From the NCBI RefSeq assembly GCF_016097555.1, contig NC_054701.1:62282543-62346542 (forward strand): a stretch of 64,000 bases of DNA. Reading direction: 5' to 3'. This DNA comes from Gigantopelta aegis. Its lineage: Eukaryota > Mollusca > Gastropoda > Neomphalida > Peltospiridae. The notes beneath the pieces were generated by a model, which was given only the letters and a program-made list of their open reading frames with translations, had not been told where the DNA came from and did not search any database. Of the stretch, positions 1 through 11,810 are shown in pieces. Each line of letters starts with the position of its first letter. Position 1 is the first letter of the stretch. The translations under genes were made by a program, and so were the position numbers.

Positions 1-108
1 ATATAGTTGGGCAAGGCAAAAACCCAGTGGGTCCTTCACCAGGGTGGTTCAATACTACAACAATCCAAGCACCTCGGGCGAGTGCTCTACCAACTGAACT
101 AAATCCTA
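1..108 (-). repeat. tRNA-derived SINE head (type 4), cut by window edge
   Basis: On the minus strand TTAGTTCAGTTGGTAGAGCA followed by TATTGAACCACCCTGG gives an A box and B box of a tRNA-like pol III promoter. Other type 4 relics are at 49110-49325 and 50520-50635. It does not fold into an obvious intact tRNA. Confidence 0.55.
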
Positions 109-584
109 ATGATATATAATAATACATTTTTGTTTACACTCATGTTAAATCGAATAATTACATCGGGAAGCAAACAAATCATTGGCATATTATATGTTAG
201 CAATGCTTGCTGTCACAGGCCAGGAGATTGTCGAACTTGCTACTGGATTCATAAGTTTTAAATACCGGTAGTTCATGTTTAATCTCTTGGGGTTATCACA
301 GATCGGAAATAATCTCCAAGATCAGTCGTGTTCAACATTCCGTTGGAAACCTAATGCTGCTACATGTATGAACTTGTGAGACATAGTGTTATCATTTTTG
401 CCATAACTAAAGTGGAACGACATGCAGTCGTGTCAGAGTAAGTGAATGTTTTATGGCACCCCAGCACAAAAAAACATTGGCTGTTGGACAAAAGGATATT
501 GATGAACAAAGTCAACATGAACACTTTTGTCAAAACTATAAGGAGCTGTGGTAAATTAATGAAGGTTTCAAATATATTATGCAA
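109..584. other. No gene recognised
   Basis: AT-rich DNA with short open frames only. A CACCCCAGCACAAAAAAAC motif near 456-475 resembles the unit of the repeat at 46.1-46.5 kb. Otherwise nothing recognised. Confidence 0.4.
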
Positions 585-890
585 GGGGAAGGAACGAAGG
601 ACATTTTTATTTAACGACACACTCAACACATTTTATTTACGGTTAATAGGTATCGAGCATATTGAGATAGGAAACCTGCTGTCGCCACTTCATGGACTAC
701 TCTTTGTGATTAGCAGCAAGGGATCTTTTATATGCACCATCCCAGACAGGATAGTATATACCACGGCCTTTGTTACACCAGTTGTGGGGCACTAACTGGG
801 ATGAGAAATAGCCCAATGGGCCCACCGACGGGAATCGATCCTAGATTGACTGCGCATCAGGTAAGCGCTGTATCGCTGGGCCACATCCCG
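585..890 (-). repeat. SINE family 1 (head X, tail P)
   Basis: Near full-length copy. On the minus strand a tRNA-like head at the right end, the shared core (GGGATCTTTTATATGCACCA on the plus strand) and the TAAATAAAA-type tail at the left. Moderately diverged, with no clear target-site duplication, so older than the copies in DEPDC5. Confidence 0.8.
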
Positions 891-1440
891 TTCCATTATG
901 CAGGGGGAGTCTAGACTGGTAAAAAAAAAAAATGTATGGGGATCCTCTGCACACTCCACTGAGGGTCCACCAGCAGAAAAACTGACACTAAAAATGTACA
1001 TTAATGAGATATCAAATTATGCAGAAGTGGTAGTTTAATCTAATGCATAGTGTTGAACAGTTACCAGTCTAACCCGATCCTCGGCAGTAACAAGGTGTAT
1101 GTCACATTATGTAGCCACGTATAGATGGCAGTATAGTTTATATCAAGTAACATCTGATAAAGACAAAGTTTGAAGTGCCCTAAACATTAAATAGAGCAAA
1201 ACAAAACTGCAATTGGTTGACAGGACATAAAGCGTTGTTTCGTCTGGCCAGTAAATTCCTGTAAAATGATTAGAGACGTATCATTGGACCAGATACTATT
1301 CAATTTATTCTTAAAACGTGCAGGGTGTCCCTAAAATTAAGATGACAATTTTGTGCTTAACTACATGTAGTAGCATAATCTCTCCCCTCCCCCCCCTCCC
1401 TCCTCCAACCATGTTAGGGTGTGGGGTTGATTTAAAAATA
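891..1440. other. No gene recognised
   Basis: AT-rich spacer with a C-rich run at about 1384-1404. No coding similarity or further repeat is recognised. Confidence 0.4.
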
Positions 1441-1757
1441 ATGTGGCCCAGGAGTAAAGTGATCGCCTGATGTGCAGTCATCGAGGATCGATCCCCCTCG
1501 GTGAGCACATCAGACTATTTCTTGTTCCAGCCAGAGTTCCTGAATTGGTGTAATAAAGGCTGTGGTATGTACTATCTTGTCTGTTGGATACTGCATATAA
1601 AATATTCCTTGCTCCCAAATGGAAAGAGTAGTGACAGCGGGTTTCCTCTCTCATTATCAGTGTAGTCCTTAACCATACGTCTGATGCAATATAACCATAA
1701 TTAAAATGTGTCGAGTGTGTCGTTAAATAAAACATTCATTCCTTCTTCCTTCCTTTA
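1441..1757 (+). repeat. SINE family 1
   Basis: Plus-orientation copy: tRNA-like head with B box GGATCGATCCCCC, core, and the tail GTGTCGTTAAATAAAACATT followed by a CCTTCTTCCTTCC stretch. Diverged from the younger copies. Confidence 0.8.
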
Positions 1758-2116
1758 GCCACACACAGCATTTGATTTGGTGGTATGCATCCTACAGGGC
1801 TAGAAAATAGCGGCTTTCAATCTGTCAAGGCCATTGGCTAATAGAGCAAGTGTGTTTGTAATGAAATGATGTATTACCGAAATTTATTTCCCTGCTAAGA
1901 CTACTTTTCTCCAACCAACAAAAAGTGCATGTCATTTTCACAACATTGACTGAAATGTAGAGATGAACAAAGGAAAAATAATTATTTAAAACCAATATTA
2001 ACAATACAAAGTCATTTACTTAAGTTCATTTTATTTAGTTAAGCCACATTTATGATGATACAAAGACTGGGTGATAAAGCCTATACGACTAGATGAAAAG
2101 GGAGAAAAATACTGGG

Positions 2117-3405
2117 ACAAGACAATTGTTATTAACTCACAAACACAAGTTACATGTACTTGTTAATATTTGATTTATTTTATCTGATTACACTGATAAC
2201 AATACATTAAAATTAATAAAATGTTAAAATGAAGTGGGAAACAAAAATGTATGTGGTTCGATAATGGCAACTGTAAGCAATAGAATCAGAATGTATTGTA
2301 ATAAATATATTTAAATACTTTAAAAACTAAAGATATTTACATTTTTTTTAAATCTGTACGACTCCAAACATTTTAATCTACAGAAAATAAAATTATATAT
2401 TAACCTATTATTATTATTATTATTATTATCATCCTATATTAAGAACTGAAAGAATACAAGACATTCAAGATGTATACCGTTACATACTAGAGCTGTGGAG
2501 AAAAAAACAGAATTACTCAAATTTATTGCAAAAATATTGCAATATTGATCCACAACAGATCGATCAGAACAAGGATGGCAGTATATCATAAAAGAAATAT
2601 AAGAATATAATATACTATTAGCATTTTTCAAAATACTAGAAAAACATGAAAAATTATATTTTGTGTATGTACACTAAATGTCTGGAAGATAATGTCCAAG
2701 GTACCCATGCAATGACATGCACACTTAGAGAATAACATTTTTGATGAGCTGTAGTGATGGGAGAAATCGGGATTTTTGAACAAGACAATTGTTATTAACT
2801 CACAAACACAAGTTACATGTACTTTTTAATATTTGACTTATTTTATCTGATTACACTGATAACAATACATTAAAATTAATAAAATGTTAAAATGAAGTGT
2901 GAAACAAAAACAAAAATGTATGGGGTTCGATAATGGCAACTATTAGCAATAGAATCGGAATGTATTGTAATAAATAGATTTAAATACTTTAAAAACTAAA
3001 GATATTTACATTTTTTTTTAATCTGTACGACTCCAAACATTTGAATTTACAGAAAATTAAATTATTCATTAACCTAGATTATTATTATAATCATCATATA
3101 TTAAAAACTGACCGAATACAAGACATATACATACAAGACCTGTGGAGAAAAACGAATTACTCAAATTGGTTGCAAAAATATTGCAATATTGATCAGAACA
3201 AGGATATCATAAAAGAAATATAAAATAGAATCTACTATTAACATTTTTTAAAATACCAGAAGCACACATGAGAAATTATATTTCGTGTATGTACACTAAA
3301 CGTCTGGAAGATACTGTCCGAGGTACTTATGCAATGACCTACACATTTATAGAATAACACTTTTGATGAGCTGCAGTGATGGGAGAATTCAGGATTTTTA
3401 AAATA
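2117..3405. repeat. Tandem segmental duplication, unit about 663 bp
   Basis: The segment starting GACAATTGTTATTAACTCAC at 2121 recurs at 2784, an offset of 663 bp. The copies stay alignable to the end (TTTTGATGAGCTG near 2740 and 3361) with point differences and small indels. No protein similarity is recognised in either. Confidence 0.8.
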
Positions 3406-3564
3406 ACAGTTCAATTTCAATTTACACTTCTATAAGTGGATCATATAATAGTTATATATAAGTTAATTTATCAATGCCCTATCAAATGTCAATAAAAAAA
3501 ATTCAAAATGATAAAATTTTAAAAAGTTATTTAAATTATGAATATATTTAGAGGTATAATATGC

Positions 3565-3815
3565 CAGGGTTTCTGCCAGAGGGTAAAACGGGTATGGCTC
3601 CATACCCAAAATCTTTTGCAGATGTTATTTTTTAAAGTTAACCTTATGACAAAATTAATGACTCTTACCATCACTGTATGATCTTCTTAACCCTCTAACC
3701 CGTAACTTAACCCATTTTCTTTCTGGGGGAGGCTCCCCCAATACATCTTGTTGACTGTGGCTGCATTCAATTCCACAGCACCATACCCAAAAATGTCTTT
3801 TTGGCAGAAACGCTG
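3565..3815. mobile_element. hAT-like MITE, TIR CAGGGTTTCTGCCAGA (copy 1)
   Basis: Ends CAGGGTTTCTGCCAGA and TTTTTGGCAGAAACGCTG are inverted repeats, flanked by TATGC on both sides. The body carries a small palindrome GGGGGAGGCTCCCCC. Relatives lie at 23797-24024, 35235-35467 and 53565-54007. Confidence 0.6.
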
Positions 3816-3952
3816 TATGCCCTTTAGTATTATAAAACGACTTCACCTCAATGATGGGTTCAATGATCCAGCACTATATTTATATAATATAATATTACGG
3901 ATAATAAAAAAAGTTACCAGTTATTATCCATACATGTACACACACAGATACA

Positions 3953-3956
<4 letters not shown>

Positions 3957-4042
<86 letters not shown>
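3957..4042. repeat. (TA)n microsatellite
   Basis: About 41 TA units. The pogo/Tigger element starting at 4063 sits in the same TA-rich tract. Open frames here (Tyr-Ile repeats) are artefacts. Confidence 0.95.
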
Positions 4043-4049
<7 letters not shown>

Positions 4050-4062
4050 ATATATGTATATA

Positions 4063-4972
4063 CAGTGGACTCTGTCTAAACCGGATTCTGTGTAATCCGG
4101 ATCTCTGTGTAAACCGGTCCATTTCTAAAGTCCCGCCCAGCTACCGTTAAACTCTTAGGTATAAATATCTGCCTAATCCGGATTCTGTGTATTCCGGACT
4201 CCGGACCAAAAATCAAGAACGAAAGAACCGTTATGTATTAATTACCTCTGTCTACACCGGTTTCGGATTTCCTGAAACGACGGGCCTCTTAATTAGTGGA
4301 ACAATGATCGCCAATTATCAAGGAAAGGTGAGGAAAAACCAGCAGACGACAGCTCAGACGATGACAACAACACAGAGTTGGACACAATGCCTGAACTAAA
4401 TTATGCCGAAGTGCTAAAAATTATAAAACAAGTTAAAAACTTTGCGGCAACTAAAGAAAATAGACTTTTACAACCAGTTTTAAACTTGGAAGTCATGACA
4501 GAAGAGTTTGCCCTTGAAAGAAACATCAGGAACAAACAGACAGCAGTGACAGACTATTTCTCAGGTGAAACTCGATAAACTACGTGTACATTCATTCAAC
4601 TAATAACAGTGACACTTGCTATTTAAATAAATAAAATGTTTATTCATTCGATACAGTCCATTCAATCAATGTGACACTTGTTAAAACTACCATGTCCTTG
4701 TGCTATTTGATGTGTATTAAATCAATAAATTATTTATTCATTTTACGTTTTATGTTTTATGTGTTAAGAGGTTTTGCAATTTAAAAATATTTTTATTGTC
4801 TTTGAAATGATCGATTGAAAGTCTGGCTTGCGGTGTAAATGTCACTGCTGATCGCGAGTCGCCGATCTTTCAAGAACCATAACTCTGGATGAACTCTGGC
4901 TAAACCGGTCCTCTGTATAAACCGGACTATTTCAACGGTACGAAGCGAGTCCGGTTTAGACAGAGTCCACTG
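4063..4972 (+). mobile_element. pogo/Tigger-like DNA transposon, internally deleted
   Basis: 910 bp with inverted ends CAGTGGACTCTGTCTAAACC and its complement, flanked by TA. It keeps only the 3' end of the transposase: an acidic stretch, then PELNYAEVLKIIKQVKNFAA and the tail RNKQTAVTDYFS (4378-4578), typical of Tigger C-termini. The N-terminal DNA-binding and catalytic parts are absent, so it is non-autonomous. Confidence 0.8.
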
Positions 4973-5831
4973 TATATATATAAATGATGTACTAGTACAC
5001 CACCTTACACAGTGTTCCGAGTATTGCTATAACTGTATTTCATTCATGTTCACAGATAATTTTCAAAACCGAAGTTCTATTTATTCTGTTCTGTTCAAAA
5101 CAATCTATAATGAATTGGATTATAATAACATTTTATTACAAAATTTAAACAATGACAATAGAGATGTAAACTGTGTGTTTGCCAAATTGTGATGACATAA
5201 TATTTAGCACTGACAAAGACATTCGCATGTAAGAGCCAATTAATCTAATATAGTATGTTACACCAAATGAGAAATTATCATTTTTATTTTCCTAGTTATG
5301 GGTGGGTACCCACGAGATTAAAAAAAAAAAAACTTTAAAAAAGTCACGAAATATATATAAGAAAATTATTATTACACATGTATACTATATTTACTGTGTA
5401 CAAAGCCAAAACAATGATACCACTGTATCAACAGATTTAAGGATTTTCTGGACAAAGAAAAATTAGAAATGGACTTCGTAAATGACAGGCAAGACATTTC
5501 ACACCAGCGTTCTTTTTGTTTTTTTATCAATGACTGCACTAAAACATTTACTGCACCATTAAATTTCTATGCTAGGTTATTAACATGTAAATAACCAACT
5601 TGGTAAGAAACAACATATTCTAATAAGCAACTAATCTGTGTACACAATCTACATGTACTTGTTTGTTTACAACTCAGGGGTCTCACAAGATTTCTCTAAT
5701 TCATAACAAAACTTAAATAACTATTACTACATAACCAACAAAATTCCTTAGTTATTCAGAATGACAGAAGCATGAATATGTACACAGGAACTTGATTATG
5801 AATACATAAAACATTATCAGATGAATTCAGC
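4973..5831. other. No gene recognised
   Basis: AT-rich DNA after the Tigger element. Only short frames, with no recognisable domain or repeat boundary. Confidence 0.4.
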
Positions 5832-5976
5832 TATATAGGAATTGTTTGTAATTTTTGTGTGAATTTACACTCACAAATTGTGTAAAATCGTGTAGAGTAC
5901 TGAAGCGATTTTATACTAAATTTGCGACTGTTATACATCGATAAATTCACAACAAAATGACAAACAATTCTTATAA
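5832..5976. repeat. Palindromic foldback element
   Basis: The left arm (GGAATTGTTTGTAATTTTTG...) is mirrored by the right arm (...CAAAATGACAAACAATTCTT) around a centre near 5900. The arms are about 65-70 nt and imperfect. No coding content. Confidence 0.6.
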
Positions 5977-6634
5977 TTACAAACACAACTTATTTAGTTA
6001 ACAATCCACATAAATCAGTTTCTAATGTCCTTTCCATGAGCTGTTTTACTTAGTGACATCCCATTTCATGTTATGATGTCATTTTCCGAGGTTTATCGAA
6101 GGATATCTAACATTTGTTAATTAAATGACGTCATCCTATCAGAATAACTTAAATTTTTGGTATAACAGTAAAAAGTTTGTAATTATATCACCTACAAACT
6201 GTTACACAGAATCATCTAATTCCAGATTAGAAAGTATGTATACATTTAGGCTGCCCCAAAATAGATTTAATAATATATAACAAATGAATTACAAGTTTGT
6301 TTTCATGAACCAAATATGTAGTGACTGTCATGATGTCAGATGTATAGCAGACAGACATCATGTGTAAGGCCATCTGTTTAAACATCCCAACGACACTAAA
6401 CTCACTAACCACCATATGTGTGCAACTAACAATAATTAAACGTTGGAACACTCACTACGAACACTCATTACAAAGCTGTGGAAAGAACGCGGCCTATCTA
6501 TTTATCTGCTACTGATGAGAGCTTAATTTGTTGTGGAAGTCAAAGAAACTATCATGTGTCATTCACAAGCGTATAATGTATTTACTGCCAACATAAAACG
6601 GTTGGTGCTTGTGAATCCAATGTGAACTATATAA

Positions 6635-7260
6635 TGTTACGTGAGATTACCTCATATCTCTAAGGACCATGCCTGGTGCATAAAAGTCTTGTCTGAGGTT
6701 TGGTGTAGCAGTTCCATAGAAGCTCCGTGCCAAGCGACGTTACGGCTGTTTGACTGAAGAAAGGGTCGGAGTGTACAACCACGTACCTGATGTCCACAGT
6801 GGACAATATTGTTGGATTAACATATTATTGAAGAGTCGCAGAACTGAAGCTTATTGAAGTCCAGTTATCTACCTGTCGTTTGAAGTGCCGCAGAGCTGAA
6901 CTGAGGGAACCGTCCTATCAGCCGAATGAATCTACATGATGATATCATTGAACATTTGTATAGAGAACATATAAAGTGAGTGTCGTAGTTTGAGCAGTGG
7001 TCAGTACAACAGATTGTTGTATTCAGTTTAAGTCACCTTGGTGACAGTTAGCTGTTTATGTATTAAATGATTACATGTTGATTTGTGTTGGTTTTGTTGT
7101 TTAGAGAAAGTCAGAAGTGATCATTTATTATAAACTGAAGTATTAGTTTAATCGTCTGCCATTTCTGCAGACTGGGGGCTCGTCGAACCATATTATATAT
7201 ATTTTCTTAGTAATTCACCACCTTCGCTGTTACAACGTCTGGAGACAGGCGTCCGTAACA
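6635..7260 (+). mobile_element. Possible solo LTR (fossil)
   Basis: About 626 bp starting TGTTACG and ending CGTAACA, short inverted termini of the kind LTRs have. A TATA-like CATAAAAG is near 6680 and an ATTAAA near 7062. TGGGGGCTCGTC near 7174 resembles a proline-tRNA primer site but lies inside these borders, so either the borders are misplaced or the resemblance is chance. No coding region adjoins and no clear target duplication is seen. Family unknown, possibly Gypsy-like; old. Confidence 0.3.
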
Positions 7261-7309
7261 TGACTGATAGCCATTTGTTTACCAGATACAGTGAGTGTGC
7301 ATGCATATG

Positions 7310-7345
7310 TCTGTGTGTTTGTGTGTGTGTGTGTAAGTGTGCATG
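7310..7345. repeat. (GT)n microsatellite
   Basis: Short interrupted GT/TG run. Confidence 0.7.
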
Positions 7346-7720
7346 TGAACATAAACACAACAACAAAGAAGACAGTTCTGTATATACAGTTGTTACATGT
7401 ATTTTTACATGGTACAGGTTATAAACCTTTTGCAGGCCTATATTCAGTTTTTGGTCCATTTTCTATTAACGCAGTATTGCACACAAGTTTATCAATATAG
7501 TGTATGCACAGTACCTTTTCCATATACATGTATATGCTTTTCGACATTCAAGCATTCAGCAAATGGAAAACAAAGTCGATCAATGAGTGATTTCTCAAAC
7601 CATGAGTTTTCTATGAGATGACGTCATAATATGAAGTGTTTAAGAGTGGCTTAAAAGTACATTCTAACTATGTCAAATTCTGTGTGGTAATCCGCTTGCA
7701 AAAACGCAGATATGGAAATA

Positions 7721-7896
7721 CAGTGACACCTCTCAAAACCGGACCCTCTGTAAACCAGATTTCCCCCAAATCGGACATTTTTAATGGTTTGTTTTTTTTA
7801 AATCAGTACAAAACTTAACCTCTCTAAACTGGATACCTCTAGAAACCAGACATTTTACTTGGTCCCAAGGGTGTCCGGTTTAGAGGGTTTTCACTG
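7721..7896. mobile_element. TA-flanked MITE (pogo/Tc1-mariner type), 176 bp
   Basis: Inverted ends CAGTGACACCTCTCAAAACC and GTTTAGAGGGTTTTCACTG, flanked by TA. No coding potential. Confidence 0.75.
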
Positions 7897-8103
7897 TACA
7901 CATTTCCGTAAGTGGAAACGTGCATAATAAATTGCGTGCAGAATCTTGTTAATGGAAAGCAGGCCTAATAGGAACTGACTGGCATACCTTTTTTCAACAC
8001 TGAGGTCAAACATGAGTAATCAACTAATGAGTCACCATGTCTATAATTGACCTAAGTTACAGCTTTGTAATCATTTCAGATTTTATAACTACATACCAAC
8101 ATC

Positions 8104-8226
8104 ATGGGGAGGGATGCAGATCAGTGGAATAGCACTCGCCTGAGGTGCAATGTGTTTTTTCCAATACCAGCCAGTACTCCACAACTGATATAATAAAAGC
8201 TGTGATATGTAGTCCTGCCTATAGTA
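8104..8226 (+). repeat. SINE relic
   Basis: A degraded tRNA-like head (GATCAGTGGAATAGCACTCG) and part of the shared core, ending in the CT tract that follows. Confidence 0.5.
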
Positions 8227-8228
8227 AA

Positions 8229-8283
8229 GCTCTCTCTCTCTCTCTGTCTCTCTCTCTCTGTCTCTCTCTCTCAATCTCTCTAC
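8229..8283. repeat. (CT)n microsatellite
   Basis: Interrupted CT run about 55 bp long, about 260 bp beyond the SNAP29 stop codon on its 3' side. Confidence 0.9.
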
Positions 8284-8542
8284 CAAGTCTCAAAATAATC
8301 ATGTTAGAGGCCAAATGGTCATTTCCCCAAATCAACTTCTGAAAGAGAGTTTTTAGTTATTAATCAATTAAATACTGAGTGTCTTGCATACACAAAGTAG
8401 TACTGTTATTGTACACCCTGGATGAATTGTTAAAATCAGTGGCTCGTACTAATAACTGAGACTAGATTTGATGTGTTAACATCTTATTTCAACATGGGAT
8501 TAAATTACAGGGAAACGGTACATGTATCTTAATTTGCTCCAA

Positions 8543-8706
8543 TCATTTCAGAATTTTCCTCATTTGTCTGTTCTGTATATCCAAGGTACTGTCAGCTTTG
8601 GTCGCCTTCACATTAATTCGGTCGAGTTGTTCATTCTGCTGTTCAATCTCATCACCAAGTCCCAAAGCCAGTCCTTTCAATCTCGACATGCCATCGCACA
8701 TGAGAG
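8543..8706 (-). CDS. SNAP29: SNAP29 exon 3 (second SNARE motif)
   Basis: The acceptor is TTTTTCAG. The phase-1 junction makes GCT (Ala), then LMCDGMSRLKGLALGLGDEI and on to MRKILK and TGA. It contains the Qc helix with its zero-layer Gln in EIEQQNEQLDR. Plus-strand reading frames here are shadows. Confidence 0.93.
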
Positions 8707-11700
8707 CTGAAAAATAAGTTAATTAATTTACTAATAAAAATATACTATCTCAAATGAGGAATAATTTTTTTTTTTTAAAAGCCAGATTTACAAAAGTGAT
8801 CATTGTGCATTTATTTTAGATGCATGGAAGTCTCAAATGGCCAGAAAATAAAGACAAGTACTTGTATGCATTTATCGTATATTATTAAATAAACAGAGCT
8901 GTTTATGAATAAATGTCTTTAGTAAATCTGGACCATAAAAACTCTTAAGTTTTATTTTAAATGATGAGTAATTAATTCTCAATCTCAAAAGACATCGGGT
9001 TAGGTTCACATTGCCTTGCAAAATGTAAAATGATTAGCTAGTTTATGGTTTAAATATGAAATTATCATATATAGGAAGAGATAAGGCAGAAAGGCATCAA
9101 AATTACTTTTATTTCTGCCGAGTCTGACATTTAATGCATATGAAGCCCAAAATTTTTAATTTTATTTTGTGATGAGATTAAACATTTTAAAAAACTATAA
9201 AAATTTTAAATCCCTCCAGCCAACTTAAGGATGGATAAAATACTGGGTGATAAAGAGTGCTCACCCTAGGTGTCTTTGGTCATAGGATCAATCCAATCAC
9301 TGTCAGGGAACTCAAGTTGTCCTATCAATGGGGGAAATGCACAAAAGATCCTTTGCTAGTTTTAGCAGAAGTAATCTATGTGGCAGGATCCCCCCCCCCC
9401 CCTCCCATAAAATAAAAAAGTGTTACAGGTACATAAAAAAATAGCAATACAGCTTAAAATGTGCTATGGTGTCATTAAAAAGAAAATTTGATATTCCTTT
9501 CCAACCCACATACAACTGGGGTTAAGTATACATATGATATATGTATACAGACCGTGCCGTTTAATGGGAGCTATCACTCTTGCTCTCCATCACTCCCCTG
9601 AGATGTTCACGGAGAGTATTTTTTAGCTCCCCTAACTATTTGATTTGACATGACTTCAATATGGTAATATAGTTTCATGTTGAGGTCTGTATGTATGGTC
9701 ACCTAACTAAAATGATTTTATATATATATGTGATGTCCAACAAATTATAGAATACCCAAATTTTCATCCACTTCATCCTCTTGAGCACTGTTTGTCACTC
9801 TCTGCAACATTGGTTGTCGAGGTGCAGATTTATTTGCTCTGGGCGCACTGGCCATAAACTTGGAATCCAAATCATCCTCCTCGTCATAAAATCCTGATGT
9901 GTTGACAGTTTTTCTTTGAGCTGGAGAGGTCTGATACTGTGTTTGGAGTGTCTGTTTCAGTGCACTCGGTTTTTCTTCTGAGGGTTTTTCTGATTCTTTA
10001 TTTTTATCACTGCTCCACCAGTTTTTAATACCACCAAACACGCTCTTGATACTGTTTAAATGTTTTTGCGAAACTGTCATTGTTTTATTTATTTGGTCAG
10101 TTTTTGTTTCAATGTTGTTAAGTGTTTCATGCTGGCGTAGTAACTCCTGAATTACAAATATAAAAATATTAAATTACAAACTGTTAAAAGAAAAATTAAT
10201 GAATACTCAAGTACAAAGTCATGTCTAAATGTTTAAACATTAAAACAAGGACCCATACACTTCTTTACTCCCCTCACCCACTTTGTTTTTGTAACTATTC
10301 GATTGACACTTCTAATTAAATAAATGTATGATGGGAAAGACTTTTGAACGTTCCAGCATGCATGCTAATACTATCACTAACCCTAAGCCTGAATGAACTG
10401 AATACTGGAACATTCAGAAGTATTGCCATATGATGTAATCCAAGTTGTATTTCACAAATTAATTAAAAAACTTGGAAGTTAAATAGGAAAGATTTTGAAG
10501 AAAGTTACTGTCCGAACCAAATTGTTAACAACTACAAAAAATTACTCTCCTACCTTTAATTACCCAGGGGTTCTAGAATATTTTTAAAATTCACTTGCCA
10601 TAGGGCGTGGATTTGAAAATTCACTGGCCATGGTGAAAAATTCACTTGCCTAATTTTAACTGTTGATAAAACAAAAAAACCCCAGTAAATTAACATAATT
10701 AACTTTTTAATGTCCATTTTTCATACCGAGATCATGTTTAATCAATTTGTCAAATTTACACAACAGATAGGCTCATTGGGCATGCTTTATGGTTTGTTTA
10801 GATACATATGCAAATAATTTTCATCAGTTTAGAATAAAGTTACCATACCTATTAAAATTTTAAAATAATTGTTTCCACTAAAACCACCTAAGTTATAAAA
10901 AATAATCAATGATACCGAGATATTACAACAATTAACAGCATTATTCATTTACTTATGAATGGGAACTTACCCTCCACCCACCCCCTCAAAAAACAAAAAG
11001 AGAAAAGAAACAATTAAGAACCTTTATTAGCATAAAGTGTACATGTATACATGTATTGCAGTTTAAGGCTTACCCCCCCCCCCCCTCCAACACACACACC
11101 ATATTAGAAATTTTGCAATTTGGGTACTTTGTTAAATTTATCTATTTCATGATACTGTGTTTATAAGCTTTTTAAAAAAAACTTTTTTGCAATTTATGTC
11201 ATATTTTATAAATTAAATTAATAATTTACACATTTAAAGTATTTGTAAATAGTGACATGCAACCTTTAAAACTAATAAAAGACTGGCTACCGTTTTGCAT
11301 ATTATTAGTATTAGAGTAACAAATCTTTGGATTTCAGTGTAAAAAACAAAATGGCGGCAAAACAATGAACTTTTGTTTTTTCAATGTTTACACTTTATAA
11401 CCGTAATAAAGTTATATCAGTAGGTATATTGATGTCATGGATGGGTCAGAGATTGCTGGTGGCGGAAAGAGTTCCGTATTTACCCCACTACTACAAACGA
11501 CGTAGTGCTAGGCCTGGATTACGAAATATAAACATTATGTTGGTTTTATAGAACAAATTGTTTTAAAAGATATTTTATATAACTATGCTAACCCTAACCC
11601 TAACCTTAAACTAATTCTAACAAATATTTCTTTAAAATCGTTATGGGGAAAATAAGGAACTCATGCCCTGGTGGCCAACTATTTGTTAGTGAAATATTGC

Positions 11701-11775
11701 ATGTGATAGCAAATCGAAAGAGGTGACTTGTAGATGTTTCTTTTGTTTTTATATGATCGTAGGACATAGGGTTGT

Positions 11776-11810
<35 letters not shown>

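Noticed and set aside
3748-4150. Tyr-Ile repeat proteins on both strands
   Set aside because: They are translations of a (TA)n microsatellite.
11589-11612. Interstitial telomere repeat (CCCTAA)
   Set aside because: Only about two to three imperfect units inside a hAT-like element; too short to mean anything.
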